DNA of 64,000 bases, taken from positions 1 to 64,000 of the forward strand of contig CAVVSR010000015.1 in the NCBI GenBank assembly GCA_963750935.1. The letters run 5' to 3'. The notes under the pieces were generated by a model. It searched no databases. It was not told the DNA's origin and saw only the letters and a list, made by a program, of their open reading frames with translations. Origin of the DNA: JACCXG01 sp963750935. Lineage in GTDB: Bacteria > Acidobacteriota > Vicinamibacteria > Vicinamibacterales > 2-12-FULL-66-21. Positions within the stretch are counted from its first letter, which is position 1. Each line of letters begins with the position of its first letter. The position numbers and the translations under genes are program-made. Positions 46,397 through 56,129 of this stretch are shown here, piece after piece.

Positions 46397-46846
46397 TCAC
46401 ACGTCGATGAATCGGCGGCGGTGCTGCGGAGTCGGCAGCGGACAGGTCTCGAAGCGCCCGAACAGCCGATAGCGGAACCGGGCCACGAGATCGTAGAAGA
46501 AGTCGAGCAGCGGCGTCGGGAGAATCGCGAAGGCGGTCACGAGGCGCCAGGGCCACCCCAGCGCCCGGGCCACGAACAACGCCGCACGGGCTTTCGCCAG
46601 GACGACCGGCGCCGTCGAGCGATAGTCGCCGACGACGTAGAACGTCGTCAGCTCGGCGTGGCTGTGCCCGAGACGCTGGAGGAGGGCGTGTCCGGTCGGA
46701 CTCTGAAGTGACGCGAAGTCGAACTGCCCGCCGGCGTCGTGACGGAGCACGAACTGGTTGACGCGGTTGCAGAGGCCGCAGATCCCGTCGTAGAGGAACA
46801 GGTGCCGGCCGGTGCCGGCGTGTGGGATTTCTGCTGATTCGGACAT
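46397..46846 (-). CDS. DCC1-like thiol-disulfide oxidoreductase (DUF393)
   Basis: A 149-residue protein of the DCC family: LFLYDGICGLCNRVNQFVLR, with the active-site pair C23-x2-C26. The family is thioredoxin-like. It also has HSHAELTTFYVVGDYRS and a C-terminal tail with aromatic and Arg residues (ARFRYRLFGRFETCPLP). It is operonic with the O-methyltransferase. The redox substrate is unknown. Confidence 0.92.
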   Translation of the reverse strand: MSESAEIPHAGTGRHLFLYDGICGLCNRVNQFVLRHDAGGQFDFASLQSPTGHALLQRLGHSHAELTTFYVVGDYRSTAPVVLAKARAALFVARALGWPWRLVTAFAILPTPLLDFFYDLVARFRYRLFGRFETCPLPTPQHRRRFIDV

Positions 46847-46905
46847 GGCGGCGTTGGCGTCCCGCCATTATCGTCGCCACGCCCGCCAGACGCCCAGGCT
46901 CGCGC

Positions 46906-48264
46906 TTACGGCATGACCGGAGGCGCGCTGTAGGTCGAACGCGCCGCGCGCCTCCCCTGCCAGTGCGTGAACGCATTGCTCAGCACGGCGCCGAAGCCGC
47001 TCGCCCAGGCCAGGAGTTCGACGGCGAAGCCGGCCGCCACGAGCAGCCACGCGAACGGCGTCGCCGGCCAGCCGGCCAGCGCCAGCAGCCGGCCGAACAG
47101 CAGCGGCGACAGGATCACCAGCACGCCGATGACGACGCTGATGAAGGCGCCGGCGCTGCCGAGCGCGAAGCGGCGCTGCACGCCGCGCCCGATCGCCGCG
47201 GCCGTCCCGGCGAACCCGACCAGCGCCATCAGGATCAGTAACAGCACCACGAACGGCAGCAGCAGGAGCAGCGGGATGCCGATGAAGGAGATCGCCAGGA
47301 CGAAGGCGGTCAGGAACAGCACCGGGGGAATCAGGATCTCGGCGACGAGGCCGACCAGGGTCGTCTTGAGCGGATTGTCGGCCACGCGCTCCGCCGACGC
47401 CTCGACACTGCGCCGCGCCACGACCAGCACGATGCCGGTCAGCAGCAGGAGCAGCAGCGTGCGCAGCCCGCTGCCGATCAGCCGCGGCACCGCACCGAAC
47501 GCACCGAACCACGAGGAGGGATTCCAGCCGTCGACCCAGGGGGGAATGTAAACGCCCACATTGTTGCCGTCGAGCGACACTTCCGTGACGCTGCCGCGTG
47601 CCTGCGCCTCCGAGGATTTCCGGATCCGTCCGCCCACCGCGACAACATCGCCACCGACGACGGCGGTCGGCCCGAGATCGACCGAGCCGAAGACGGAGAC
47701 GACCTGGTCGTTCACCTTGCCGTCCACGCGCACCGACCCGAACACCGCCACCGCCTGCCCGGAGATCTCTTCGTCCTTGTCGACGACGACATCGCCGAAG
47801 ATGCGGACGCGATCGCCGCCCGACCGGCGTGAGCGCCGCGGCCCATCATCGTCGCGCCCGGGCGCGGGCTGCTCCACCGGAAGGGGATCGGCCGTCGGCG
47901 CGGCCGGTGGGGCGGCAGCGGGCGGCGGCGCGAACAGGGTCTTCTGCTCCGCGGCGCTCAAGTACGACACTTGCAGGAGGGCGTCCGCGTCGACCGGCAG
48001 GCGATCGCGCAGCTCGCGTCCGGTCACGGCGACGCCGTTCACGTCGATGGCGCCGCCGGCAATCTCGATCAGCCGGACTCCCTTGGCGCGCGCCTGCGAA
48101 TCGCGCGGCCGCAGCGCGATGCCGTCGCTCAGCGGCACGATGTCGTAGTGCTGCTCGATGCGCTCGCGCAGCTCGCGGCGATCCGCCGTCGCGGGCTGGG
48201 CCACGACTCCGGCCGTGCCCACTGCGATCGCCAGCATCAGCGTCAATGCGATCCACGATTTCAT
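46906..48264 (-). CDS. exported bactofilin-like beta-helix plus membrane domain
   Basis: A 452-residue protein. A signal peptide (about 1-23) is followed by a region with a short EQHYDIVPLSDGIALRPRD motif, then a Pro-rich linker. Next is a repeated beta stretch (VRIFGDVVVDKDEEISGQAV; VFGSVRVDGKVNDQVVSVFG) like bactofilin right-handed beta-helices, and four to five transmembrane helices in the C-terminal half. The ATG 48264 overlaps the stop of the upstream anti-sigma-like gene (ATGA). As third member of the ECF operon it may be a target or sensor. Confidence 0.82.
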   Translation of the reverse strand: MKSWIALTLMLAIAVGTAGVVAQPATADRRELRERIEQHYDIVPLSDGIALRPRDSQARAKGVRLIEIAGGAIDVNGVAVTGRELRDRLPVDADALLQVSYLSAAEQKTLFAPPPAAAPPAAPTADPLPVEQPAPGRDDDGPRRSRRSGGDRVRIFGDVVVDKDEEISGQAVAVFGSVRVDGKVNDQVVSVFGSVDLGPTAVVGGDVVAVGGRIRKSSEAQARGSVTEVSLDGNNVGVYIPPWVDGWNPSSWFGAFGAVPRLIGSGLRTLLLLLLTGIVLVVARRSVEASAERVADNPLKTTLVGLVAEILIPPVLFLTAFVLAISFIGIPLLLLLPFVVLLLILMALVGFAGTAAAIGRGVQRRFALGSAGAFISVVIGVLVILSPLLFGRLLALAGWPATPFAWLLVAAGFAVELLAWASGFGAVLSNAFTHWQGRRAARSTYSAPPVMP

Positions 48265-48779
48265 CTGAATGACTCCCTGTCGGAACCGAGCAACCGCTTC
48301 AGCACCACCAGCGCCGCGATGGCAAACGCCTGCACCGCAAAGATCGTGATCGTCACCGCCGGATTGGCGATGATCGCGGCCGTCGCGCGGCCAAGACTGG
48401 ACACGATCGTCCAGCCGTCCGGGCCGGACTGCACCGCCGTGGCGCCCGAGACGACCCCGGCAATCGCCACGTTCAACAGCCACACCACCGTCGCCGAGAG
48501 CGCGGAGCCGATGAACCCGGCGCTGAAGTAGCCGGCGACGAGCAGCATGGCCGCGGCCACGGGCAGCACCACGCGCCGCACGACGCGGGCACGCCTGGCG
48601 TCGCGCGCGGCCGCCGCGGCCACCGCCTCCATCGTGCGGGCCGTGAACGCCCGCGACACCGCCGGTTCCGGCGGCATCGACTGGAACAGCCCCGTAAAAG
48701 CGGCGTCCGCCTCGTCGTCCCGGGCCTCGACCTCGGCGTCTCGCCAGCGCTGATACTGCCGGTTCACGTTGTCGTTCAT
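48261..48779 (-). CDS. putative anti-sigma factor / membrane protein of ECF module 2
   Basis: A 172-residue protein. The N-terminal 60 residues are acidic and soluble (MNDNVNRQYQRWRDAEVEAR), followed by three hydrophobic segments at about 70-88, 92-113 and 140-160. It has no zinc-binding HxxxCxxC motif of the classical ZAS anti-sigma domain. Position directly after an ECF sigma gene suggests anti-sigma function. It overlaps the next gene by four bases. The evidence is contextual. Confidence 0.7.
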   Translation of the reverse strand: MNDNVNRQYQRWRDAEVEARDDEADAAFTGLFQSMPPEPAVSRAFTARTMEAVAAAAARDARRARVVRRVVLPVAAAMLLVAGYFSAGFIGSALSATVVWLLNVAIAGVVSGATAVQSGPDGWTIVSSLGRATAAIIANPAVTITIFAVQAFAIAALVVLKRLLGSDRESFR

Positions 48780-48806
48780 CGCTCGGTGCGAGTGCTCCTG
48801 TCTGGC

Positions 48807-49415
48807 TTACGTGCGACCGGCCCGCGGCGTTGCACCCGCCGGCGCCCAGCCGGCCTCGGCCAGGTGGCGCGCCATTTCCTTCCGGGCGCGATGCACGTGG
48901 GACCGCGCGGTCGCTTCGGGCACGCCGAGAATGTGGCCGATCTCGTCGAACGCCAGGCCCTCCTCGTAGCGCAGCACCACGGCGGCGCGGTAGTCGGGGC
49001 GAAGGTGACCCAGGGCCGCGACGAGCGCGTCGCCGAGGGCCGCCTGCTCGACGGGATCGGGGTCGGGTGGGCTGGAAAGCTGCCTGGGGGCCTGTTCGTC
49101 CTGACCGTGCGCATCCAGCGGGACCGTGATGGCGGAGCCGCGCCTGAGCGCGTCGATGGCGGTGTTGTGGGCGATCCGGAACAGCCAGCTCGAGAGGCGG
49201 CGGGAGGCGTCGAACGCCGACAGGTTACGGAAGGCCTTCACGAAGGCCTCCTGCGCGAGGTCCTCCGCGAGGGCGCGGTCGGCGACCATCCGGGCGATCA
49301 GGCCAATCACCGGACGCTGATAGCGGCGGACGATCTGCTCGAACGCGGACTGCGAACCGGCCAGCGCCTCGGCCACGAGCCGGGCCTCGGTGACTGTCTC
49401 GAGATCGATCGGGAT
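48807..49415 (-). CDS. ECF sigma factor, module 2, candidate ATC start
   Basis: A 202-residue ECF sigma factor with region 2 (DRALAEDLAQEAFVKAFRNL; LSSWLFRIAHNTAIDALRR) and region 4 (GLAFDEIGHILGVPEATARS). No ATG, GTG or TTG precedes residue 14 in the frame. A perfect AGGAGG lies eight bases before an ATC codon at 49415, and starting there gives IPIDLETVTEARLVAEAL, restoring the first helix of region 2. The alternative GTG 49376 also has GAGG eight bases upstream, but truncates that helix. It heads the operon with the anti-sigma-like and bactofilin-like genes. Confidence 0.85.
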   Translation of the reverse strand: MPIDLETVTEARLVAEALAGSQSAFEQIVRRYQRPVIGLIARMVADRALAEDLAQEAFVKAFRNLSAFDASRRLSSWLFRIAHNTAIDALRRGSAITVPLDAHGQDEQAPRQLSSPPDPDPVEQAALGDALVAALGHLRPDYRAAVVLRYEEGLAFDEIGHILGVPEATARSHVHRARKEMARHLAEAGWAPAGATPRAGRT

Positions 49416-49489
49416 GGTGCCGCCCTCCTTTGGGCTTACGTGACGCGCGGCCGGCGCGTTGCAACGACCCGGAGGGCGGCTCTAGCGTG

Positions 49490-51341
49490 CTACTTCAGCA
49501 GGACCCTGGCCGATGCCCTGCCGCCCTTGGCGCTGTCGTAGGTCACGGTCATCTCGCCGCTGCCGCGCACGAGGTACTCGAGCGTTCGCGTGGTGCGGCC
49601 GGGATGGCCGTTCCGGACCATGATGCGCGTGAGGTCCTTCTGGTCGATCAGCTCGGTCGCCCCGGGCCTGAACTTGCTGGCGACCCAGCCGGCGGAGATG
49701 ATCTCCAGCCCGCCGTTTCGCGCAGCACCGTTGCCGTTGCCGTTGCTCGCGGCGCTGCCATCCGTGCTGGCCGACCCCGCGGAGGCGACGATCAGATCGG
49801 GGCGGACGACGTTGTTCTCCGCCGCCTTCGCGAGGATCGTCGGCGTCACCTTGGCGTTCGTGAAATCCACCCGCACACGGTAGACGCCGCCGCCCAGCCC
49901 CTCCACCTTCGTCTCGCCGCTCGACATCTGCGGCATCTCGTCGGCCTGGATAGAGCGAGAAGGCCATGTTGCGGTGGCACAGCTCTTCGTTCATGAATCG
50001 CGGCGGCACGCGCCCCTGCGTCTTCTTCCATCCGCCCATCTCGACCTTGCCGAACTGCGGATGATCGAACTCCTTCCACTCTACGTACTGGTCGCCGAAC
50101 TCGAGCAGATCATCGAAGAAGTACTGCGCCGTGCGGTTGTTGATCGGGCTGTTGGGATCCTGCTGCTGCTGCACCAGCGCCGGGCTGTTGAAGTACTGCC
50201 CGCCGTTCCACAGCTCGTTCGAGAACGAGAGAATGCCGAGCCCGTCGTTGGTCCAGTCGATGAACCCGCCGTGCACCGTGTACAACCCGCTCCAGATCAC
50301 CAGGTAGCGGTAATACGGCAGCATCCGCTCGCCCTGGCGTCCGAGCTCGTCGTAGACGGTGACGTCGGCGCGCGGGTACTCCCCCTGCCACTCGGCGCCA
50401 GGCCCGCGCAGGATCATCCCGCCGCTGTTGTGGTACGACTGCACGCCGGCGACGTTGGGATGCGCAATCAGGAAATCGTTGACCGCCTTCGCCTCGGGCA
50501 GCTGGAACGGATAGTCCATCGCGCCGCCCTGGATGTAGTTCGGCTGCCAGTTCGACGCCCAGTTGCGGTTGCCGTCGTAGCCGCCGACCGGATCCTCGTT
50601 GACGCGGCCGTCGCCGTCGTTGTCGATGCCTTCGCTGCCGAGCAGCACGTAGTCCCCCTGCTGCCCCGCCGGCACCGGCTCGAGGATGCGCGGATCCACG
50701 CCGCTCTTCCGCAGCGTGCCCTGCCCCGGCACGTGCTTGCGGATCTGCTCGATCACGCCGTTGCCGTTCAGGTCGTCGTCGCCGTCCTCGTCGTTCGCGC
50801 CGTCGTTGTCGTCGTCCACCGGCACGTGTCCGGTGCGGGCGCCGGCGCCGCTGCCCTTCAGGAAGTAATCGCGGCCGTCGGGATTCACGGTCGGGATGAC
50901 GTAGAACGCGCGCTCGTTCACGAGCTTGGTGATCTGGCTGATGCGGCCGTAGTTCTCCATCAGGTACCAGACCGTGTAGAGGCAGACCTCCGCACCCTGG
51001 ATCTCGTTGCCGTGGACGTTGGCCTCGATGTACATCCCGGGCTTGGCCGTGTCCGGGCCGGTGTCCGGGTTGTTGATCGTCATCAGGATGATGTCGCGGC
51101 CGCCGTGGCTCTTCCCGAGCGATGAGTACTTCAGGAATTTCGGCCAGGCCTTCGCCATCTTCTCGAAGTCCGCCTTGAGCTCGGCGTGGTCGTGCCAGCG
51201 GTTGAAGTCAAGCCGGACCTTGAACTGCGGATCCGAGCCGGAGGCGGGAACCTGGCGGTCCTGGGCGCCGGTGGAAAACGGGTTCAGCGCGAGGGCCGCG
51301 GCGATGGCCAGTCTGGAAATCGAAGCATGTGTGATCGACAT
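49490..51341 (-). CDS. secreted M14 zinc carboxypeptidase (frame-shifted near C-terminus)
   Basis: About 616 residues after correction. The signal peptide is 1-26. The M14 catalytic set is present: H110 and E113 in NVHGNEIQG, H304 in QSYHNSGG and catalytic E376 in SFSNELWNG. Two acidic loops (DDDNDGANDEDGDDD at 176-190 and DNDGDGRVNED at 240-250) look like thrombospondin-type calcium loops. The start at ATG 51341 follows GAGGAC. Near residue 465 the frame breaks: a doubled base at 49948-49949 (coding CCAGG for CAGG) must be skipped to join SLY to QADEMPQM and a C-terminal beta-domain (VEGLGGGVYRVRVDF). Confidence 0.85.
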
Positions 51342-51372
51342 GGTCTCTGTCCTCGTAAGCGCGTCAGGCCCG

Positions 51373-53323
51373 TTACTTCAGCGTCAGCGTCGTCGACGCC
51401 GTGCCGCCCTTCTGGGCGACCACCTTCAACGTCACGGTGGAACCGGGCTTGCCCCTGACGATCCATTCGTAGGTCTGGCGGCGCTTCGAGCCGGCCAGCG
51501 CCGGGAAGAAGCTGGTCTTGGCGGCGCCGGTCACGATGTCGTCCGGGTTGACGCCAAGCTGCACCATCGTGGGCTTCACCGACCGCGCACGGACGCCCTG
51601 CGCCGTGGAGGTGGGAAGGAAGCCGCTGTTCTCGATCTCGGCCTTGATGCGGTAGAGGCCGCCGCCATGGCTGGTCACGGCGGTGTTGGCAATCACGACC
51701 TTGGGGAAGAGCGACGTCAGGTAGGTCACGAACTCGATGTGCGACTTGCCCAGCTCCGCGATCTTCGACGCCGGCGGGTTGCTCACGGCATACGGCCGGA
51801 AGCCGCCGATCTCGACGTCGCCGAGCGTCGGATGCTTGAACGGCTGCCAGGCGACGAAGCCGTCGATCTTCTCGCCGTCCAGCCATCGCGCGAATCGCAG
51901 GTCGAACGCCGCGACGCCCGTCGCCGCGCCGGCCGTCGCGCCTCCTTCGGCGGCCGCGGCCGCTGGTGGGTCGGCGGCAGGTCCGGCGCCCCTTCCGCCC
52001 GGGGTGCCGAGTGCCGGATGATCCGCCGGCTGCCGGCGCGATGCCCCACCCCGGCGTCGAGAACGAGGGAACGCCGAACTGGAAGTAGCCGTAGTCGAAG
52101 AATGCGCCGCCGGGCGTGCGGGTCGGCGGCGCGTTGCGAATCCCGGTCAGCTGGCGGTAGCGATCGCTGATCGTGCGGAAGTACTCGACGTCAGAGGTAT
52201 CCACGGTGGTGGCCGGTGGCGTCGGGCGTGGTTGTCCGCGGCCGCCGCCAGCCGCACCGCGACCACCGGCCGCGTCGTCGTCACCGCCGCCACCGCCGCG
52301 GCCACCGAAGAACTGCGCGGCCGGCCCGCGGAACACGCCGATCTGCCGGGCCGGGGCGACGCTGTCGTTGGCGAACGCAATCAGGTCGAGGGTGGCGGCC
52401 GGCGACAATTCGCCGCGCCGGGTCGGCGCCGCGATCAGGTTGTCGCTTTCGCCGAAGGTGAGGATCGCCGCGACGTTGCGCCGCTGCAGCACGTAGTCCA
52501 TCACCCCGCGCGACTCCGCCTCGCTCAGCATGTGCGGGCCGGCGTCGGGCTGGTAGTAGGGATACTTGTGCTGGAAGTTGCGATTCAGATCGATGCCGCC
52601 GGCGCCGTCCTCGTTGTAGAACCCGTCGCCATCGTTGTCCGTGCCCTCCCAGTAAACGGCGTAGCCGCCCGCTTCGCCGCGCTGCGCGTCGGCCCGACGC
52701 ATCAGGCGCGCGTCGTCCGGATGGATCATGTACGGCCCCTGCGGGTCCTTGACGCGCATCATCGAGATGACGCCGTCCTTGTTGAGATCCTCCGGACCGT
52801 CTTCGTCGACGCGGCCGTCGTTGTCGTTGTCGAAGCGCGTCCCGTTCGTCTTGCGTCCGGTCTTGAGCGCCGCGAACATCAGCTCAGCGCCGTCCGGATT
52901 CACGCGCGGCAGGATGTAGAACGCGTGCGAGTCGAGCCGCTGCTTGATCGTGGGGTTCGACGCGTAGCCCGTCAGCAGCGCCTCGGCGACGAACACCGAC
53001 AGCGCGCTGCCAATCAGCTGATCGCCTTCGAAGTTCGCCGCGATCAGCAGCGCCGGCCGCTCCGCCACCGGCGTGCCCGCCGGGTTCGCGATCTCGATGG
53101 CCCAGACGACCCGCCCCTCACGCGTCTTCGCGACTTCGACGAGGCGCGCCAGCGTCGAGTGCGTCTTCACGAGCTCGCGCAGCGCCGCGGTCATGTCGTC
53201 ATACGAGTGGTACCGGGTGTAGTCGGCGGCCGCCAGCGGCTGGTGCGGCGCGGTAGCCAGCAGCACGCACGCGGCGGCCACGGCGGCACTCCGGCCGCGC
53301 AGAAATGACTGGATCGTCAACAC
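51373..53323 (-). CDS. M14-like protein lacking zinc ligands (frame-shifted)
   Basis: About 649 residues after correction; the signal peptide is 1-33. It clearly descends from the M14 family and shares length and architecture with its neighbour, including TFGESDNLIAAP and acidic EF-like loops. But the ligand HxxE is ANFEGDQLIG (E99, Q102), the third His site is TFGES, and the catalytic Glu site is FSTPGWG. It is therefore probably a pseudoenzyme or binding protein. A one-base shift is needed around 52024-52042 to reach the C-terminal beta-domain (GDVEIGGFRPY). It lies 31 bases upstream of the active paralogue, so the two are co-expressed. Confidence 0.82.
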
Positions 53324-53392
53324 TCATCCTCCATCGAGAGCGTGGGTGGGAGCGTGTACGGTAGCACACGACCGAAGGTGGTAGGCTAAACG

Positions 53393-54287
53393 ATGCACCC
53401 GGCTTCGCGACTCACCGTCATCGCGCGCACCTTTGCGGTCGGCCTCGCCGCCGCCGTGACGGTGCACGCGGCCACCACCTCTCCCGCCGCGCCATCGTTG
53501 AAACAAGTACCTGGCCCGCGCCGGCGACTACTCGGTCTCATACGGAGCTGCGCTCGCCAGCGTCATCGCCGACGAGACCTTCACGCAGGAGATCGTCCTG
53601 CGCCGTGACGGGACCACCGAGCAGCGGCGCCTGCTCGAGTCGGAGATTGCGTTCGTCAAGCTCGCGGGCACCATCGAGTGGCTGGCGTTCCGCGGCGTGC
53701 TGCGTGTGGATGGCGGCAACGTCGCCGGGGGATCGGGACGACTCGAACGTCTGATGCGCGACGCCCCGCGGTCGGCGCTGAGCCAGGCGCGGGCGATCAG
53801 CGACGAGGGGGCGAGGCATCATCTCGGTCCGGTACAGCGCAACTTCAACGTGCCGACCACCGTCCTGCAGTTCATCCTGCCGCAGCACCAGGATCGTTTC
53901 CGCTTCCGCAAGGCCGGTGAGGAACGCGTCGACGGCGAGCTGGCCTGGATCGTGGAATTCCAGGAACGCGATCGCGCCACGTTCATCCGCACTCCGGACG
54001 GCCGCGATGCGCCGTCCCGCGGCAGCCTCTCAGTCGTGCCCGACGACGGCCGCGTGCTCGCGAGCCGCCTCGAGGTGAAGGCCGTGATCGAGGCCAGCGT
54101 GGAGGTGCGGTGGCGGCGCGACGACCGCCTCGCGCTGTGGGTCCCCGCCGAGATGCGCGAACGCTATCGTGGCCGCGAGCTGGTCCTGACCGACGCCGCC
54201 GGCAAGGACGAGCCGTTCGAGCTGCGCGGGCTCGCGACGTATACCAACTACCGGAGATTCGAGGTCGATTTCCGGATCGTGCGGTGA
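53393..54287 (+). CDS. exported protein of unknown family (frame-shifted)
   Basis: About 297 residues after correction. The signal peptide is about 1-26 (LTVIARTFAVGLAAAVTVHA), then a region with VSYGAALASVIADETFTQ and a C-terminal part with FRFRKAGEERVDGELAWIVEF, RGSLSVVPDDGRVLASRLEVK and YTNYRRFEVDFRI. The latter resembles periplasmic lipoprotein-like beta-folds. I know similar hypothetical proteins in Acidobacteriota but no function. The frame breaks near 53510, where GTACCTGG should read GTACTGG-like; skipping one C joins LKQV to LARAGDYSV. Confidence 0.68.
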
Positions 54288-54288
54288 G

Positions 54289-54371
54289 GCCTTCCGCCTG
54301 AAGGGGGCCTTCCGCCTGAAGGCGGAAGCCACAAAGCACGTGGATCCGTAGCTTCCGCCTTCAGGCGGAAG
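54289..54371. repeat. TTCCGCCTGAAGGCGGAA palindromic words
   Basis: Three copies of the palindrome-forming word lie in the gap after the exported protein gene: a half at 54291-54303, a full one at 54308-54330 and a full one at 54351-54371. A variant is at 4513-4532. These resemble REP-like elements that I recall being widespread in acidobacterial genomes. Confidence 0.78.
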
Positions 54372-54434
54372 ACGCCGAGCCGTGCGCACACAGCACCTCG
54401 CACGACCGGCTCACGGAAGTTGACTGTCCTTGCG

Positions 54435-54463
54435 ATTTCTGTTATTTCTGTTTATACAGAAAT
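54435..54463 (+). promoter_or_regulatory. ATTTCTGT operator overlapping GbsR promoter
   Basis: ATTTCTGT at 54435-54442 and again at 54444-54451, followed by the inverted ACAGAAAT at 54456-54463, form a perfect 8-bp-arm palindrome plus a third half-site. A promoter (TTGCGA at 54430-54435, 16-base spacer, TTATAC at 54452-54457) lies inside it, and the palindrome runs over the GbsR start codon. This is the expected layout for autorepression by the GbsR/MarR protein. Confidence 0.75.
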
Positions 54464-55001
54464 GACTGACACATCGAAACCGGCGCTCACTCCCATGCAG
54501 CAGCGGTTCATCCTCCACTGGGGCGAGATGGGCACGCGCTGGGGCATCAATCGGACGGTCGCCCAGATTCACGCCCTGCTGTTCCTGTCGCCGGCGCCGC
54601 TCAACGCCGAGGACATCGCCACGGCACTCAACATCGCCCGCTCCAACGTCAGCACCAGCCTCCGCGAGCTCCAGGGCTGGGGCATCGTCCGCGTCACCCA
54701 CATCCTCGGCGATCGCCGCGATCACTTCGAGAGCCTCAAGGACGTCTGGGAAATGTTCCGCGTCATCGTCGAACAGCGGAAGAAGCGCGAGGCGGATCCG
54801 ACCCTGGCCGCGCTTCGCGACGCCGTCGCCGAAGCGAAGAAGCCGGGCGGCGCCGACCCGTACACCCGCGAGCGGCTCACCGACCTCCTCGAGTTCTTCG
54901 AGACGATGACGACGTGGGCGGATCAGATGCGGAAGATGCCGACGCCGGCGGTGGTGCGGATGGTCAAGATGGGCGAGAAAGTCGCGAAGCTGCTCGGATG
55001 A
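54462..55001 (+). CDS. GbsR/MarR-family transcriptional regulator
   Basis: A 179-residue winged-helix regulator of the GbsR group. Typical features are MQQRFILHWGEMGTRWGINR (about 12-31), PLNAEDIATALNIARSNVS (about 46-64; the recognition helix follows) and the wing HILGDRRDHFES. The ATG 54462 is embedded in the ATTTCTGT palindrome, implying autoregulation and a near-leaderless transcript. It overlaps the next gene by four bases (ATGA). The ligand is unknown. Confidence 0.92.
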   Translation: MTDTSKPALTPMQQRFILHWGEMGTRWGINRTVAQIHALLFLSPAPLNAEDIATALNIARSNVSTSLRELQGWGIVRVTHILGDRRDHFESLKDVWEMFRVIVEQRKKREADPTLAALRDAVAEAKKPGGADPYTRERLTDLLEFFETMTTWADQMRKMPTPAVVRMVKMGEKVAKLLG

Positions 55002-56129
55002 TCGCGCGCCTCGCCGTCGCCTCGGTCTGGCTGGTGCACGGCCTCTACAACAAGCTGCTCGGCGGCTCGGCGCGGCACCTCGCCATCGTCCAGTCGGTGC
55101 CCGGGCTCGAGGGCGCCGCGGGTGAGGCGATGCTCGTCGCGGTCGGGTTCGCAGAAGTCGCGCTCGCGGTGTGGATCGTGTCGGCGAGAGCCCCGCTCGT
55201 CTGCGCGACCGTTCAAACCATCGGGCTGCTGACGATGAACGTGGTGGAGCTCGCGTTCGCGCGGCACCTGCTGTTGTGGCCCGCCGGGCTGGTGCCGGTC
55301 AATCTGCTGTTCCTGGCGCTGGCCTGGATCGCGGCGATCGCACCGCGCGAGGCATCGCTCCTGACCCGGCTGCGGCGACATCCGATTCCGATCCGCGCCG
55401 AGCTCGAAGACTGCCTGACGCTCACCTACGCCGTTCCCGCGGAGAGACTCAGGCCGCTGCTGCCGCCGGGACTCGAGCTCGAGACGCTCGCGCGGCCACG
55501 GGTTCGTGGCCGTGGCGCTGGTGCGGGCGCGGTCGCTGCGTCCCGCCGGCCTGCCGTCCCGACTCGGCCAGGACTTCTTCCTCTCCGGCTACCGCGTGTT
55601 CACGACCTTCCGTCAGCCCGACGGCCGCATCGTCCGCGGCTTGCGGATCCTCAGGAGCGACGCCGATCGCGCGGCGATGGTCACCGGCGGCAACCTGCTC
55701 ACGCACTACCACTACCATCGCTGCGACGCACGAGTCGATGCCTCGCCACAGCGGCTCGCCTGCGCGGTCCGCAGCGATGACGGCGCCGCCGATCTCGACG
55801 TGGCCGCCGATCTGACGCGGCACGACCTTCCGCCGGGCTCGCCGTTCGCCTCGGTGCGTGAAGCCCGTCGCTTCGCCGGCCCGCTGCCATTCACGTTCGA
55901 CTACGAGCGCGAGACCCACTCGATCGTGGCGATCAACGGCCGGCGGACGCACTGGCAGCCGACGCCGGTGTCCGTGGACGTCCGCGCGATCGCGTTCTTC
56001 GATCAGCCGGCGTTTGCCGGCTGCACGCCGACGCTTGCGGCGGCGTTCCACGTCCGGAATGTCAGCTATCGGTGGGAACGTGGCGTGCGGCACGCACTCG
56101 ATTCGGCCGCGGAGAGGCTGGCGTCGTGA
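54998..56129 (+). CDS. DoxX-like membrane domain fused to DUF2071 (frame-shifted)
   Basis: About 376 residues after correction. Residues 1-120 are a four-helix DoxX-like membrane unit (VHGLYNKLLGGSARHLAIV). The C-terminal part is DUF2071/acetoacetate-decarboxylase-like (LTYAVPAERLRPLLPPGLEL; SGYRVFTTFRQPDGR; HYHYHRCDARV). A doubled base around 55490 splits the frame; skipping one base joins ETL to RGHGFVAVALVRARSL. The start overlaps the GbsR stop, and the stop overlaps the methyltransferase start, so it is an integral part of the GbsR operon. Confidence 0.8.
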
